Of a stretch of 40,732 nt of DNA, positions 8,140-16,071 are shown in pieces. The notes under the pieces are model-generated. The model worked only from the letters and a program-made list of their open reading frames with translations. It was not told the DNA's origin and did not search any database. How positions within the stretch are numbered: the first letter of the stretch is position 1; every line of letters starts with the position of its first letter. The translations under genes were made by a program, and so were the position numbers. Source of the DNA: Rhodospirillales bacterium (lineage in GTDB: Bacteria; Pseudomonadota; Alphaproteobacteria; Reyranellales; Reyranellaceae); assembly GCA_009377525.1 (NCBI GenBank), contig WHTW01000064.1, positions 1 through 40,732 on the forward strand. Reading direction: 5' to 3'.

Positions 8140-8966
8140 GTGCGAAAAAACTATAGTTATTGACCAGTACTGGAGTTTGTGATAGGGTTCGACCGACGTG
8201 TCGCTCTATCCATCGTTGATCCGGTTTTCATGTTGCGAGCGATGCCGCGCGCCCGGAGGTGGTCGCCGTGGTTCACCGCGCACGTCCCGCCCGGCTGACG
8301 TTGCGAAACTTGCCGGTGCGCCAGGAAAGCTGGCGCGGTCCAGCCGGTGGAAGTCCGGCGCAGGTAAAGGAGTAGCGTCCAGCCTGGTAGCGAGTGTTGC
8401 GCGAGTCCGCCGATGACGGCGGCCGCGAAGCGTACACAGCCATCGAGAGGGGTGGGCTATTGAGCCACGAAAATCGAGTCGCAGAGGCCGAGACCGTCGC
8501 AAGGGTCGAAGGCAACATGAACGACCCCGCGAAGCGAGGGGCCGCCACTCTGCCGAGGTCAAAGACCCCATCACGCTCGAAAGGACCGCGTCGGAACCTG
8601 GGAGATCTCACGTCTGACCGCGGTGCCCAACGCCGGCGGCCCGCCTTGGGAAGGCGAGGAGCCGAAGCCAATGATGCACGGGCGTGAGAGGTCGGACCCC
8701 GCCATGGTAGCGGTGAAGCCGTCGAACGAAGCCGGCGTGCCGGTAGAGGAGGCGGTGGAGCGAAGGGCGGGGGCCACGGGGAATGCGGACCATCAGCGCA
8801 CGCACCGGACGCAGGGCCGGGCCAGCGTGGAACAGGGGTTGGGCCGCATACGGCAGGCCGCAACAGCGCGTCGCCGTCACCCACCCGGGGTGGGAGCCGC
8901 ATGCGGGAAAGCCGCACGTACGGTTCTGTGCGGGGGGCGGGCAGTGATGCCCGTCCCTACCGCGAC
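8140..8966 (+). mobile_element. Group II intron with internally deleted maturase gene
   Basis: The 3' end is clear. Domain V (8894-8926) has the catalytic AGC triad at 8895-8897 and the GAGCCG...CGGTTC outer stem. Domain VI (GGGCGGGCA/TGCCCGTCCC) has a bulged A at 8959, seven bases before a 3' end in AC (8966). Upstream, 'GTGGAAGTCCGGCGCAGG...' and 'AGCCTGGTAGCGAGTG...GCGAAGCGTA' are domain I-type segments. The 5' end is uncertain: GTGCG at 8140 or GTGTC at 8199 are the candidates. Domain IV should hold a reverse transcriptase of about 1.2-1.4 kb, but only its first about 65 codons remain. The element may still fold as a ribozyme but cannot move alone. Orientation matches rpmB. Confidence 0.8.
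8671..8926 (+). pseudogene. Deleted group II intron reverse transcriptase/maturase (N- and C-terminal remnants)
   Basis: The frame from ATG 8671 opens MMHGRERSDPAMVAVKPSNE and continues to QGLGRIRQAA, which is how I remember the N-terminus of a common proteobacterial intron-encoded protein. The sequence then jumps, near 8865-8880, to bases that in the correct frame read HPGWEPHAGKPHVRFCAGG, the protein's usual C-terminus overlapping domain V. The reverse transcriptase core (fingers, palm with YADD, maturase domain) is absent, and the two remnants are in different frames. Identification of the termini rests on memory of the family, not on a search. Confidence 0.65.
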
Positions 8967-9121
8967 TAACTATCCGAATTCGACGGCGGGCCCAACCGAT
9001 TGAGGGGGCAGCGTTCGCCGACCACAAGACGGTCGGGCGGAAACGGCGGGAACGGCGGAAACCTCTTGCACCGCTGACGGCAGTGCATGCACCGCGTAAG
9101 TGACCAGGCGAGGGCTCGCGC
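8967..9121. other. Intergenic sequence 3' of the intron
   Basis: About 155 bases with no recognisable gene. Near 9035-9062 there is a short GGCGGAAAC/GGCGGGAAC/GGCGGAAAC run. This is the 3' exon side of the intron; nothing in it resembles a known gene. Confidence 0.4.
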
Positions 9122-10123
9122 CTACAGCGCCAACTCGAACAGCAGCAGGATGCTGCGCTGAAGCGGATTGAAGTTGTCGTCCGAGATCAGCCAGATCAAT
9201 GTCTCGCCGCGCGGCCCGCGGGTCGAGGCGATGCCTTCCAGATTGTCGACCGCATAGGGCGAAGCGAGCCGAGCCAGCTCTTCGGCCTGCACCGTGCCGC
9301 CGGCCACGAGCTGGTTGGCGTCGACGCGCATGACGCGGCAGCGCACGCCGCGCGCGAAATCGAACGCCCGCTCGAGCACGGTGAACGAGCCATCGGGCAG
9401 CCGGGCGATCGCGGTCGGCCGGAAGTCGGGGATGGTGGCGTAGCTGAACGAGCGCCACTGGTAGCGGCCGGCCGCTGACGGCGTGCCGATCCAGCCCATC
9501 ACCGTGCCGGGCCGCTCGCTGTATTCCTCGCTGATGGCGATGACGCGGCCGTCGTCGAGCGCCGCCAGCGCCTCGAGGCCGCCGTTGGCCGGCTGTCGGC
9601 CGATCTCGGCCGGCCCCTCGACAGGGGTCGGCGTGGCGGTCAGCGTCCGGTAGCGCCACAGCCGGTGGTCGCGCTCGAAGGCGACCAGCCACGAGCCGTC
9701 AGGCAGGCGCGCCACCGCCTCGGCGTCAGCCTCGGCCTTGCTCGCGATCAGCCTGCCGTCGAGGCCATGGAGCTGGCCGATGCGGGCATTGCTGAGCCCG
9801 GCGAGATTGGCCTCGCCGTCATACTCGATGGCGGCGGCGAGCCAGGCGCCCTCGTCAGAGATCGAGGTCAGGGTCTTGCCGTCAGGCGAGACGTGGAGAG
9901 CGGACCAGCCGCCGAAGCGCCGCGCGTTGGCCGTCATCATGAGGCCGCCGCGCCAGACCAGGCGGCCGATCGTCTTGGCCGACGAGTCGTCGATCTTGAA
10001 GGGCTGCGAGGCGCTCCTGATCTCGAGCGGCTGCTCCTGCGCCACAGCCGGCGGCGGCGAGGCGCCGGCGCAGGCGGTGGCGAGCAGGCAGACGACGAAC
10101 AGCGAGCGGAGGATCGAGCGCAA
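9122..10123 (-). CDS. Exported esterase-like (phytase-family) protein
   Basis: 333 residues from a TTG codon at 10123, two bases after the cobT stop. The N-terminus is a signal peptide (SILRSLFVVCLLATACAGA); the cysteine lies where a lipoprotein cleavage site could be, but the box is weak. The mature chain has repeated beta-propeller-like blades: 'GGWSALHVSPDGKTLTSISDEG', 'GLDGRLIASKAEADAEAVARLPDG', 'ANGGLEALAALDDGRVIAISEE', 'VDNLEGIASTRGPRGETLIWLISDDNF'. These match the 'esterase-like activity of phytase' domain (PF13449 type). Enzymatic activity is not established for most members. It is probably periplasmic and translated with cobT, although a functional link to cobalamin synthesis is unknown. 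Confidence 0.83.
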   Translation of the reverse strand: MRSILRSLFVVCLLATACAGASPPPAVAQEQPLEIRSASQPFKIDDSSAKTIGRLVWRGGLMMTANARRFGGWSALHVSPDGKTLTSISDEGAWLAAAIEYDGEANLAGLSNARIGQLHGLDGRLIASKAEADAEAVARLPDGSWLVAFERDHRLWRYRTLTATPTPVEGPAEIGRQPANGGLEALAALDDGRVIAISEEYSERPGTVMGWIGTPSAAGRYQWRSFSYATIPDFRPTAIARLPDGSFTVLERAFDFARGVRCRVMRVDANQLVAGGTVQAEELARLASPYAVDNLEGIASTRGPRGETLIWLISDDNFNPLQRSILLLFELAL

Positions 10124-10125
10124 GG

Positions 10126-12048
10126 TCAGGCGGCGCGACGGCCCGACTTGCCGACGGGGGCTTTGCCGCCTTTGCTGCCGCGCGGCGCGCGTGCCGCGCG
10201 GGCGTCCTTGAGATCTTCCTCGTCGAACAGCGAGGCGAGCTGCTCCATCATCGTGCCGCCGAGCTGGTCGGCGTCGACGATGGTGACGGCACGGCGGTAG
10301 TAGCGCGTGACGTCATGGCCGATGCCGATGGCGATCAGCTCCACGGGCGAGCGCGTCTCGATCCAATCGATGACGTCGCGCAGGTGCCGCTCGAGGTAGT
10401 TGCCGGGATTGACCGACAGCGTCGAATCGTCGACCGGCGCGCCGTCGGAGATCACCATCATGATCTTCCGCTCTTCGGTGCGCGGCAGCAGACGGTTGTG
10501 CGCCCACAGCAGCGCCTCGCCGTCGATGTTCTCCTTGAGGATGCCTTCGCGCAGCATCAGGCCGAGGTTCTTGCGGGCCCGCCGCCACGGCGCATCGGCC
10601 GGCTTGTAGATGATGTGGCGGAGATCGTTCAGGCGGCCCGCATTGGCGGGCTTGCCGGCGGCGAGCCACTGCTCGCGGCTCTGGCCGCCCTTCCAGGCGC
10701 GCGTGGTGAAGCCCAGGATCTCGACCTTGACGCCGCAGCGCTCGAGCGTGCGGGCGAGGATGTCCGCACTCATCGCCGCCACCGTGATCGGCCGGCCGCG
10801 CATCGAGCCCGAATTGTCGATCAAGAGCGACACCACGGTGTCGCGGAAGGTGGTCTCCTTCTCCTTCTTGAAGGACAGCGCGTGCATGGGATTGGCGACG
10901 ATGCGGGCGAGGCGCGCGGCATCGAGCGTGCCCTCGTCGAGGTCGAAGTCCCACGAGCGGTTCTGCTGCGCCATCAGGCGGCGCTGCAGGCGGTTGGCGA
11001 GCTTGCCGATCACGCCCTGCAGGTGCGAGAGCTGCTGGTCGAGATGGTTGCGCAGGCGGCCGAGCTCTTCGGCATCGCACAGCTGGTCGGCATCGACGAT
11101 CTCGTCGAACTTCACCGTGTAGGCGTGATATTGCTGGCCCAGCGGCTCGTTGGAAAGCGCGCCCGGCGGCAGCCACGGACGCTCGGCGCGGCCCGGCTCC
11201 TCCTCGTCGCCCGAGCCCATCTGCATCTCGGTCTGCGCCTGGTCGGCGACGGTCTCTGAGGCATCCTCCTGGTCCGACGCGTCCTCGGTCTCCTCGCCCT
11301 GGGCGCCGTAGCCCTGGCTCTCGCTGGAATCGCTCTGGTCGTCGCCGGTCTCGTTGGACTGCCCGTCGGCGTTCTCCTGGTCCTGCGATTCCTGGTCGTC
11401 CTCGTCCTGCAGGTCGGCCGATTCATCGCCGAGCTTGAGGTCGCGGATAAGCTGGCGGGCGGCGCGGGCAAAGGATTCCTGGTTGGTCAGCGATTCGCGC
11501 AGCTTCTGGAAGTCGCGGCCGGCGGCGGACTCCACGTCGGCGCGCCACATGTCGACCATCGCCCTGGCGGCTTCCGGCGGGGAGGCACCCAAGATCTGCT
11601 CGCGGGCGATCAGGCCGATCACGTCGGCGATCGGCGCGTCGTCCTTGGACTTGATGCGGGCATGGCCGCGCTGGTCGGAGCGCTGGCGCCACAGGGCGGA
11701 GAGATTGTCGGCGACGCCGGCCATGCGGCGCGCGCCCAGCGCCTCGACGCGGACCTGCTCGACCGCCTCGAAGATCGCCCGCGCAGTCTCGCCTCTGGGC
11801 ACGCGGCGCAGATGGGTCTTGCGGTCGTGATGGCGCAGCTTCAGCGCCATCGAATCCGCCTCGCCGCGCACGCGGCTGACGTCCTCGACCGGCAGGTCGC
11901 GGGCCGGCACGGTGATTCGCGCTTCGCTGCCCAGCAGCGAGCCGCCGTCGGGCACGAAGGAGACGTTCACTTCCCTGCGCGACACCGCCCGCATGGTGGT
12001 GGCGGTGACGCGCCGGAATTCCTCGATTGGCGTTGTGTCCTTGGCCAT
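10126..12048 (-). CDS. cobT: Cobaltochelatase subunit CobT
   Basis: 640 residues. CobT and CobS form the AAA+/VWA chaperone complex that drives CobN to insert cobalt into hydrogenobyrinic acid a,c-diamide in aerobic cobalamin synthesis. The N-terminal CobT domain (PIEEFRRVTATTMRAVS) is followed by a very acidic Glu/Asp/Gln/Ser linker (about residues 209-293), typical of the family. A C-terminal VWA domain carries the MIDAS motif DNSGSMRG near residue 411, with 'CGVKVEILGFTTRAWKGG' after it. The ATG is 13 bases downstream of the cobS stop, so the two are one operon. The metal-binding DxSxS residues are intact. Confidence 0.96.
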   Translation of the reverse strand: MAKDTTPIEEFRRVTATTMRAVSRREVNVSFVPDGGSLLGSEARITVPARDLPVEDVSRVRGEADSMALKLRHHDRKTHLRRVPRGETARAIFEAVEQVRVEALGARRMAGVADNLSALWRQRSDQRGHARIKSKDDAPIADVIGLIAREQILGASPPEAARAMVDMWRADVESAAGRDFQKLRESLTNQESFARAARQLIRDLKLGDESADLQDEDDQESQDQENADGQSNETGDDQSDSSESQGYGAQGEETEDASDQEDASETVADQAQTEMQMGSGDEEEPGRAERPWLPPGALSNEPLGQQYHAYTVKFDEIVDADQLCDAEELGRLRNHLDQQLSHLQGVIGKLANRLQRRLMAQQNRSWDFDLDEGTLDAARLARIVANPMHALSFKKEKETTFRDTVVSLLIDNSGSMRGRPITVAAMSADILARTLERCGVKVEILGFTTRAWKGGQSREQWLAAGKPANAGRLNDLRHIIYKPADAPWRRARKNLGLMLREGILKENIDGEALLWAHNRLLPRTEERKIMMVISDGAPVDDSTLSVNPGNYLERHLRDVIDWIETRSPVELIAIGIGHDVTRYYRRAVTIVDADQLGGTMMEQLASLFDEEDLKDARAARAPRGSKGGKAPVGKSGRRAA

Positions 12049-12061
12049 CTAGGCCACCTCG

Positions 12062-13066
12062 TCAGTGCAGCTTGCCGCCCTTGCCGCTCGACGGCGGCAA
12101 TTCCTTGCCGAAGCAGCGCTGATAGTATTCGGCGAGCGTGCTGCGCTCGACCTCGTCGCACTTGTTGAGGAAGGTGAGACGGAAGGCAAAGCCGATATCG
12201 CCGCCGAAGATGCGGGCGTTCTCGGCCCAGGTCATCACCGTACGTGGCGACATCACGGTCGAGATGTCCCCGGCGATGAAGCCCGCCCGTGTGAGGTCGG
12301 CCAGCGCCACCATGGCGGACAGGATCTTGCGGCCGTCCTCGGTGTCGTACATCGGCGTCTTGGCGGCGACGATGTTCACTTCCTGGTCGTGCGGCAGGTA
12401 GTTCAGCGTGGTCACGATCGACCAGCGGTCCATCTGGCCCTGGTTGATCTGCTGCGTGCCGTGATAGAGGCCGGTCGTGTCGCCGAGGCCCACGGTGTTC
12501 GCCGTCGAGAACAGGCGGAACGCCGGGTGAGGGCGGATCACCTTGTTCTGGTCGAGGAGCGTCAGCTTGCCGTCGACCTCGAGCACGCGCTGGATCACGA
12601 ACATGACGTCGGCGCGGCCAGCGTCATATTCGTCGAACACCAAAGCCGTCGGGTTCTGCAGCGCCCACGGCAGGATGCCCTCGCGGAACTCAGTGACCTG
12701 CTTGCCGTCGCGCAGCACGATCGCGTCCTTGCCGATCAGGTCGATACGGGAGATGTGGCTGTCGAGGTTGATGCGCAGGCAGGGCCAGTTCAGCCGGGCC
12801 GCGACCTGCTCGATATGGGTCGACTTGCCGGTGCCGTGGTAACCCTGGACCATGACTCGTCGATTGTGCGCGAAGCCCGCGAGGATCGCCATCGTGGTGT
12901 CGGAGTCGAAAAGGTAGGCGTCGTCGACCTCCGGCACGTGCTCGGTCGCCTGGCTGAAGGCCGGGACTTCCATGTCCGTGTCGATGCCGAAGAGCTGACG
13001 GGCTGAAACCTTGATATCCGGCATGTCCGAGACGTTCTGCCGGGCCGCGGTCGTCGTAGAGGCCAT
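12062..13066 (-). CDS. cobS: Cobaltochelatase subunit CobS
   Basis: 334 residues, AAA+ ATPase of the cobaltochelatase. The ATG at 13066 was chosen because family members begin a few residues before the 'VSARQLFGIDTDMEVPAFS' segment; the open frame upstream to 13141 runs through a hairpin and is unlikely to be translated. Walker A is GYHGTGKST (about 75-83), Walker B is ALVFDEYDAG (about 137-146), and 'NRRVMVQGYHG', 'DLIGKDAIVLRDGKQVTEFREGILPWALQ' are CobS-specific. The nested order cobS-cobT, with a J-domain gene upstream, recurs in alphaproteobacteria. CobN is not in the window. A hairpin lies about 20 bases before the start. Confidence 0.96.
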   Translation of the reverse strand: MASTTTAARQNVSDMPDIKVSARQLFGIDTDMEVPAFSQATEHVPEVDDAYLFDSDTTMAILAGFAHNRRVMVQGYHGTGKSTHIEQVAARLNWPCLRINLDSHISRIDLIGKDAIVLRDGKQVTEFREGILPWALQNPTALVFDEYDAGRADVMFVIQRVLEVDGKLTLLDQNKVIRPHPAFRLFSTANTVGLGDTTGLYHGTQQINQGQMDRWSIVTTLNYLPHDQEVNIVAAKTPMYDTEDGRKILSAMVALADLTRAGFIAGDISTVMSPRTVMTWAENARIFGGDIGFAFRLTFLNKCDEVERSTLAEYYQRCFGKELPPSSGKGGKLH

Positions 13067-13079
13067 CACAAGTCCTACA

Positions 13080-13105
13080 AAACAAAGCCCGCCAAATTGC
13101 GGGCT
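13080..13105 (-). terminator. Hairpin plus T-rich tract between the J-domain gene and cobS
   Basis: On the minus strand AGCCCGC and GCGGGCT (13099-13105 and 13086-13092) form a 7-bp stem with a 6-base loop, followed by TTTGTTTTG. It has the form of an intrinsic terminator ending the J-domain transcript. It ends only about 15-20 bases before the cobS ATG, so an attenuator role for cobS is also possible. The roughly 110-base leader shows no B12-box or other cobalamin-riboswitch core. Confidence 0.6.
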
Positions 13106-13177
13106 AAAACCAATAGTCGCAGGCCGTTTTGTGCACCGCAAGCGACCAATTGCCGTGCCTGCCTTGAATAGGGCTAA

Positions 13178-13759
13178 TCACTCGGCGGGCAGGTGCTCCG
13201 ATGCCCGCAGAGTGGAATAGGCGGCGTTGATTTGCTTCAGTTTTTCTTCGGCATCCCGTGCCCCGCCGTTGGCGTCGGGATGATGCAGTTTCACCAGTTC
13301 CTTGTAACGAGATTTCACGTCCGCCCGGGTCGAGGGCCAGGAAAGTTCAAGGACATCAAGGGCCGTCCGCTCGGCCGGCGTCAGTTGCTCGCTGCCATCG
13401 AACTTGGGCTGCGGCCGCTCGCCGAGGCCGGCATCGTCAGCAAGGTCGAACGGGTCATGGATATGGACGTATGGGCCGTTGCTGCGTCGCGCGCCGAGCG
13501 GCCAGACTGGCCGGCGCCAGGTCGTGTCGGCGCGGATATGCGCCTCGATCTGCTCGGCGCCGAGGCCTGCGAAATAGTCCCACTTCTTGTTGTATTCGCG
13601 CACATGCTCGAGACAGAACCAGCGATACTCGTTCAGCCGGTCGCGGGCGCGCGGCGCTCGATGCTCGCCGGCGAGCCTGCAGCCCGGCGCTTCGCAGACC
13701 CGCTGGTGCGGCGCTGCGCCGTCGGTGGCCGTCAAGGGTTTCGCTCGCCGTCGAGGCAT
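13178..13759 (-). CDS. J-domain (DnaJ-like) protein next to cobS
   Basis: 193 residues. The C-terminal J domain (about 130-190) has the essential HPD motif at residues 160-162 (KLHHPDANGG), preceded by 'RADVKSRYKELVKLH' and followed by 'AEEKLKQINAAYSTLR'. The N-terminal part has a small cysteine/histidine set (CEAPGC...RAPRARDRLNEYRWFCLEHVREYN) that looks like a metal-binding or structural module conserved in this alphaproteobacterial subfamily. It should stimulate an Hsp70 partner, but the client is unknown. The recurring position upstream of cobS suggests co-inheritance. The start is ATG at 13759, divergent from bolA with 47 bases between them. Confidence 0.88.
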   Translation of the reverse strand: MPRRRAKPLTATDGAAPHQRVCEAPGCRLAGEHRAPRARDRLNEYRWFCLEHVREYNKKWDYFAGLGAEQIEAHIRADTTWRRPVWPLGARRSNGPYVHIHDPFDLADDAGLGERPQPKFDGSEQLTPAERTALDVLELSWPSTRADVKSRYKELVKLHHPDANGGARDAEEKLKQINAAYSTLRASEHLPAE

Positions 13760-13806
13760 TTGGATAATATGTGTTCAACGGATTGGCGCGGCAAGAGAGG
13801 CGAGTG

Positions 13807-14088
13807 ATGGGCAAGGTCGCGATGGCGATTGACAACAAGCTTCGAAATGAGTTCGCGCCCGTGCGTCTTGCCATCGAGGACGAGTCGTCGCGCCATCACG
13901 GCCACGCCGGCTGGCGCGAAGGCGGCGAGACCCATTTTCGTGTCGAGATCGTGTCGGCCGCGTTCGAAGGCAAAAGCCGCGTGATGCGCCAGCGCCTGGT
14001 CTATGCCGCGCTGAAGGCCGAACTCGATGCCGGCCTGCATGCGCTCGCGCTGACGACGCTGACGCCGGCGGAAGACAAGAAGCCTTAA
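13807..14088 (+). CDS. bolA: BolA family protein
   Basis: 93 residues from ATG 13807 (MGKVAMAIDNKLRNEF), preceded by the purine-rich GAGAGGCGAG. The longer open frame from 13771 has no ribosome site. The core is BolA-like: 'LAIEDESSRHHGHAGW' with the conserved histidine, then 'THFRVEIVSAAFEGKSRVMRQRLVYAALKAEL' and 'HALALTTLTP'. BolA proteins pair with monothiol glutaredoxins in Fe-S and redox regulation; some bind DNA. It is divergent from the J-domain gene and convergent with the DUF2889 gene, with two bases between stops. Confidence 0.92.
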   Translation: MGKVAMAIDNKLRNEFAPVRLAIEDESSRHHGHAGWREGGETHFRVEIVSAAFEGKSRVMRQRLVYAALKAELDAGLHALALTTLTPAEDKKP

Positions 14089-14090
14089 CC

Positions 14091-14738
14091 TTAACCGTCC
14101 ATCTCGAAATCTTTGCCGGCCGCGGCGGCGCGCACGGCTTCGGCGTCGGGGCCCGTATAGAAGTGCGGCGCCCAGCGCTTGACCACCGGGCCGTCGGCGG
14201 CCCAGGCGTAGCAGTTGTCGATGACGTAGGGCTTTTGCTTGGGCGCGTCGGGATCGACGGGACTGGGCGGTTTGCCGATCTTGTGGCGATGCGCGAGGTT
14301 GAGCTCGCGCGCCTTGCCCGACGACACGGTCTGGAACGCCGTGGTCGCCACCGGACCTAAAAGCTCGACGATGTGGGTGCAGCCGTGCACGCCGCCCAGC
14401 CGCTCCTTCACCTTGCGATGGAAGCCGCCGCCGATGCGCAGCCCAATCAGCTTCTTGAAGTCGGGCGTGACGTTGCCGCAGATCTGGTAGGGCGACTTGT
14501 CGGTCACGGCCTCGACGTCGACGATGGTGAAGCGATGGTCGACCGTCAGCCGGATCGACATGTCGTGGACGAAGTCACCCGGCTTCAGCGGCCCACGCCA
14601 TTCATTGGAATGCTCGTAGGTCTTGGTGTCGGTGATGCGACCCTCGATGTCCCACAGCCCGTCCTCGCGGAAGAAGCCCTGGCAGGTGACGCGACGCGTG
14701 TGCAGGTGCTGTCGCCCGACCGGCGGCGAAAGCGGCAT
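14091..14738 (-). CDS. DUF2889 domain protein
   Basis: 215 residues. The opening 'HLHTRRVTCQGFFREDGLWDIEGRITDTKTY' and central 'CGNVTPDFKKLIGLRIGGGFHRKVKERLGGVHGCTHIVELLGPVATTAFQT' are the signature blocks of DUF2889, a cytosolic family of unknown function seen mainly in proteobacteria. The GCTH segment with its cysteine and histidine is strongly conserved, but I know no demonstrated activity. The CorB/C-type gene ends upstream (its stop at 14761 is 22 bases before this ATG at 14738), so it may be the last gene of the aroK-aroB unit. Confidence 0.85.
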   Translation of the reverse strand: MPLSPPVGRQHLHTRRVTCQGFFREDGLWDIEGRITDTKTYEHSNEWRGPLKPGDFVHDMSIRLTVDHRFTIVDVEAVTDKSPYQICGNVTPDFKKLIGLRIGGGFHRKVKERLGGVHGCTHIVELLGPVATTAFQTVSSGKARELNLAHRHKIGKPPSPVDPDAPKQKPYVIDNCYAWAADGPVVKRWAPHFYTGPDAEAVRAAAAGKDFEMDG

Positions 14739-14760
14739 GGCGGATCCTCTTTGGTGATCG

Positions 14761-16068
14761 TCAGACGTTGGCGGCCTGTATGGCGACGGGCGGCACGATG
14801 CGCAACTCGGCGATTCGGGTGCCCTCGCGCTTCAGAATTTCGAAGCGGAATCCGTAGAATGCGTAGGTCTGGCCGACCTCGGGGATGCGCCGGGCCTCGT
14901 GCAGCACCAGTCCGGCGATGGTGATGGCGACGTCCTCGGGCAGCCGCCAGCCGAACTCGCGGTTGAGGTCGCGGATCGGCACGTCGCCCCGGCAGATCAG
15001 GCTGCCGTCCTCGCGCCTGACCACGCCGCGCTTGATGGCGTCGTGCTCGTCCTCGATGTCGCCGGTGATCTCCTCGATGATGTCCTCGAGGGTGACGATG
15101 CCGCGCAGCGCGCCGTACTCGTCGACGACGATGGCGAAGTGCTCGTGCCGGGCGCGGAAGGCCTGCAACTGATCGAAACACGTCGTCGATTCGGGAATGA
15201 ACCAGGGTGGCGTCACGACCGCTTCGATCTTGACCGTCTCGGGTCCGCCCGCCGCCTTGACGGCGCGGAACAGGTCCTTGGCATGGACGACGCCGATGAT
15301 GTTGTCTGCCTCGGTGCGATAGACCGGGATGCGCGTGTAGGGCGCTTCCAGCATCTGGCTGACGATGGCGTCCATCGGCTGGCCGGCGTCGATCACCACG
15401 ACGCTGCCGCGATGGGTCATCACGTCGCCGACTGTGCGGTCGCCGAGATCGAGCACCGATCGCAGCATCGCCTTTTCGGCGGGCGCCGCCTCGTCGAATT
15501 GACCGTGGCCATGCAGCTCGATGGCGCCGCGCAGCACGTCGTCGTGTTCCTCGGCATCGGGCGTGCGGTCGACGCGCACGCCCATCAGGCGGAGGAAGAA
15601 GCGCGAGATGCCGGCGACGCCGCGCGCCACTGGACCGAGCAGCGCCACGGTGACGGCGATCGACGGCGCCAGTATCAGTGCCACGCGATCGGCACGCAGC
15701 AAGGCCCACGTCTTGGGCATCACCTCGCCGAAGATCACCACCAGCACGCCGATCACGACAGTGGCGTAGACAATGCCTGCGGCGCCGAACAACGCGGTCA
15801 GCACGGCCGTGGTGAGCGAGGCCGAAAAGATGTTCACCACGTTGTTGCCGAGCAGGATGGCGCTCACGACCTCATCCTTGCGGTCGAGCAACGCGTTGAC
15901 GGTGGCTGCCAGCTTGTTGCCCTGCTGGGCCAGCCGGTGCATGCGCGGCCGCGAGGCGCCGGTGATGGCGGTCTCCGCCGCCGACAGGTAAGCCGCGAGC
16001 AGCAGGCAGAGCAGCACCGCCGGACCCGCGATCCAGAGCGGCATGTCGAACTGAAGGTCGCTTTCCAT
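14761..16068 (-). CDS. CNNM/CorB-C (HlyC/CorC family) membrane protein
   Basis: 435 residues. An N-terminal DUF21 membrane domain (about residues 10-165, several hydrophobic helices; 'YLSAAETAITGASRPR' is a family signature and 'VVIFGEVMPKTWA' marks the end of the domain). A paired CBS module follows (about 205-335; 'VMTHRGSVVVIDAGQPMD' and 'VDEYGALRGIVTLEDIIEEITGDI'). A C-terminal CorC_HlyC domain completes it (about 345-425). Family members are inner-membrane proteins implicated in magnesium/cobalt efflux; the old 'hemolysin' name is historical. Its ATG is three bases after the aroB stop, so it is co-translated with aroB in the order aroK-aroB-this gene, a common alphaproteobacterial arrangement. 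Confidence 0.92.
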   Translation of the reverse strand: MESDLQFDMPLWIAGPAVLLCLLLAAYLSAAETAITGASRPRMHRLAQQGNKLAATVNALLDRKDEVVSAILLGNNVVNIFSASLTTAVLTALFGAAGIVYATVVIGVLVVIFGEVMPKTWALLRADRVALILAPSIAVTVALLGPVARGVAGISRFFLRLMGVRVDRTPDAEEHDDVLRGAIELHGHGQFDEAAPAEKAMLRSVLDLGDRTVGDVMTHRGSVVVIDAGQPMDAIVSQMLEAPYTRIPVYRTEADNIIGVVHAKDLFRAVKAAGGPETVKIEAVVTPPWFIPESTTCFDQLQAFRARHEHFAIVVDEYGALRGIVTLEDIIEEITGDIEDEHDAIKRGVVRREDGSLICRGDVPIRDLNREFGWRLPEDVAITIAGLVLHEARRIPEVGQTYAFYGFRFEILKREGTRIAELRIVPPVAIQAANV

Positions 16069-16071
16069 GGC

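Noticed and set aside
8199..8416. 72-codon frame within the group II intron as a gene
   Set aside because: It overlaps domain I ribozyme segments; the reading frame is incidental.
13067..13177. Cobalamin riboswitch upstream of cobS
   Set aside because: The leader is too short and has no B12-box or conserved core; only a simple hairpin is present.
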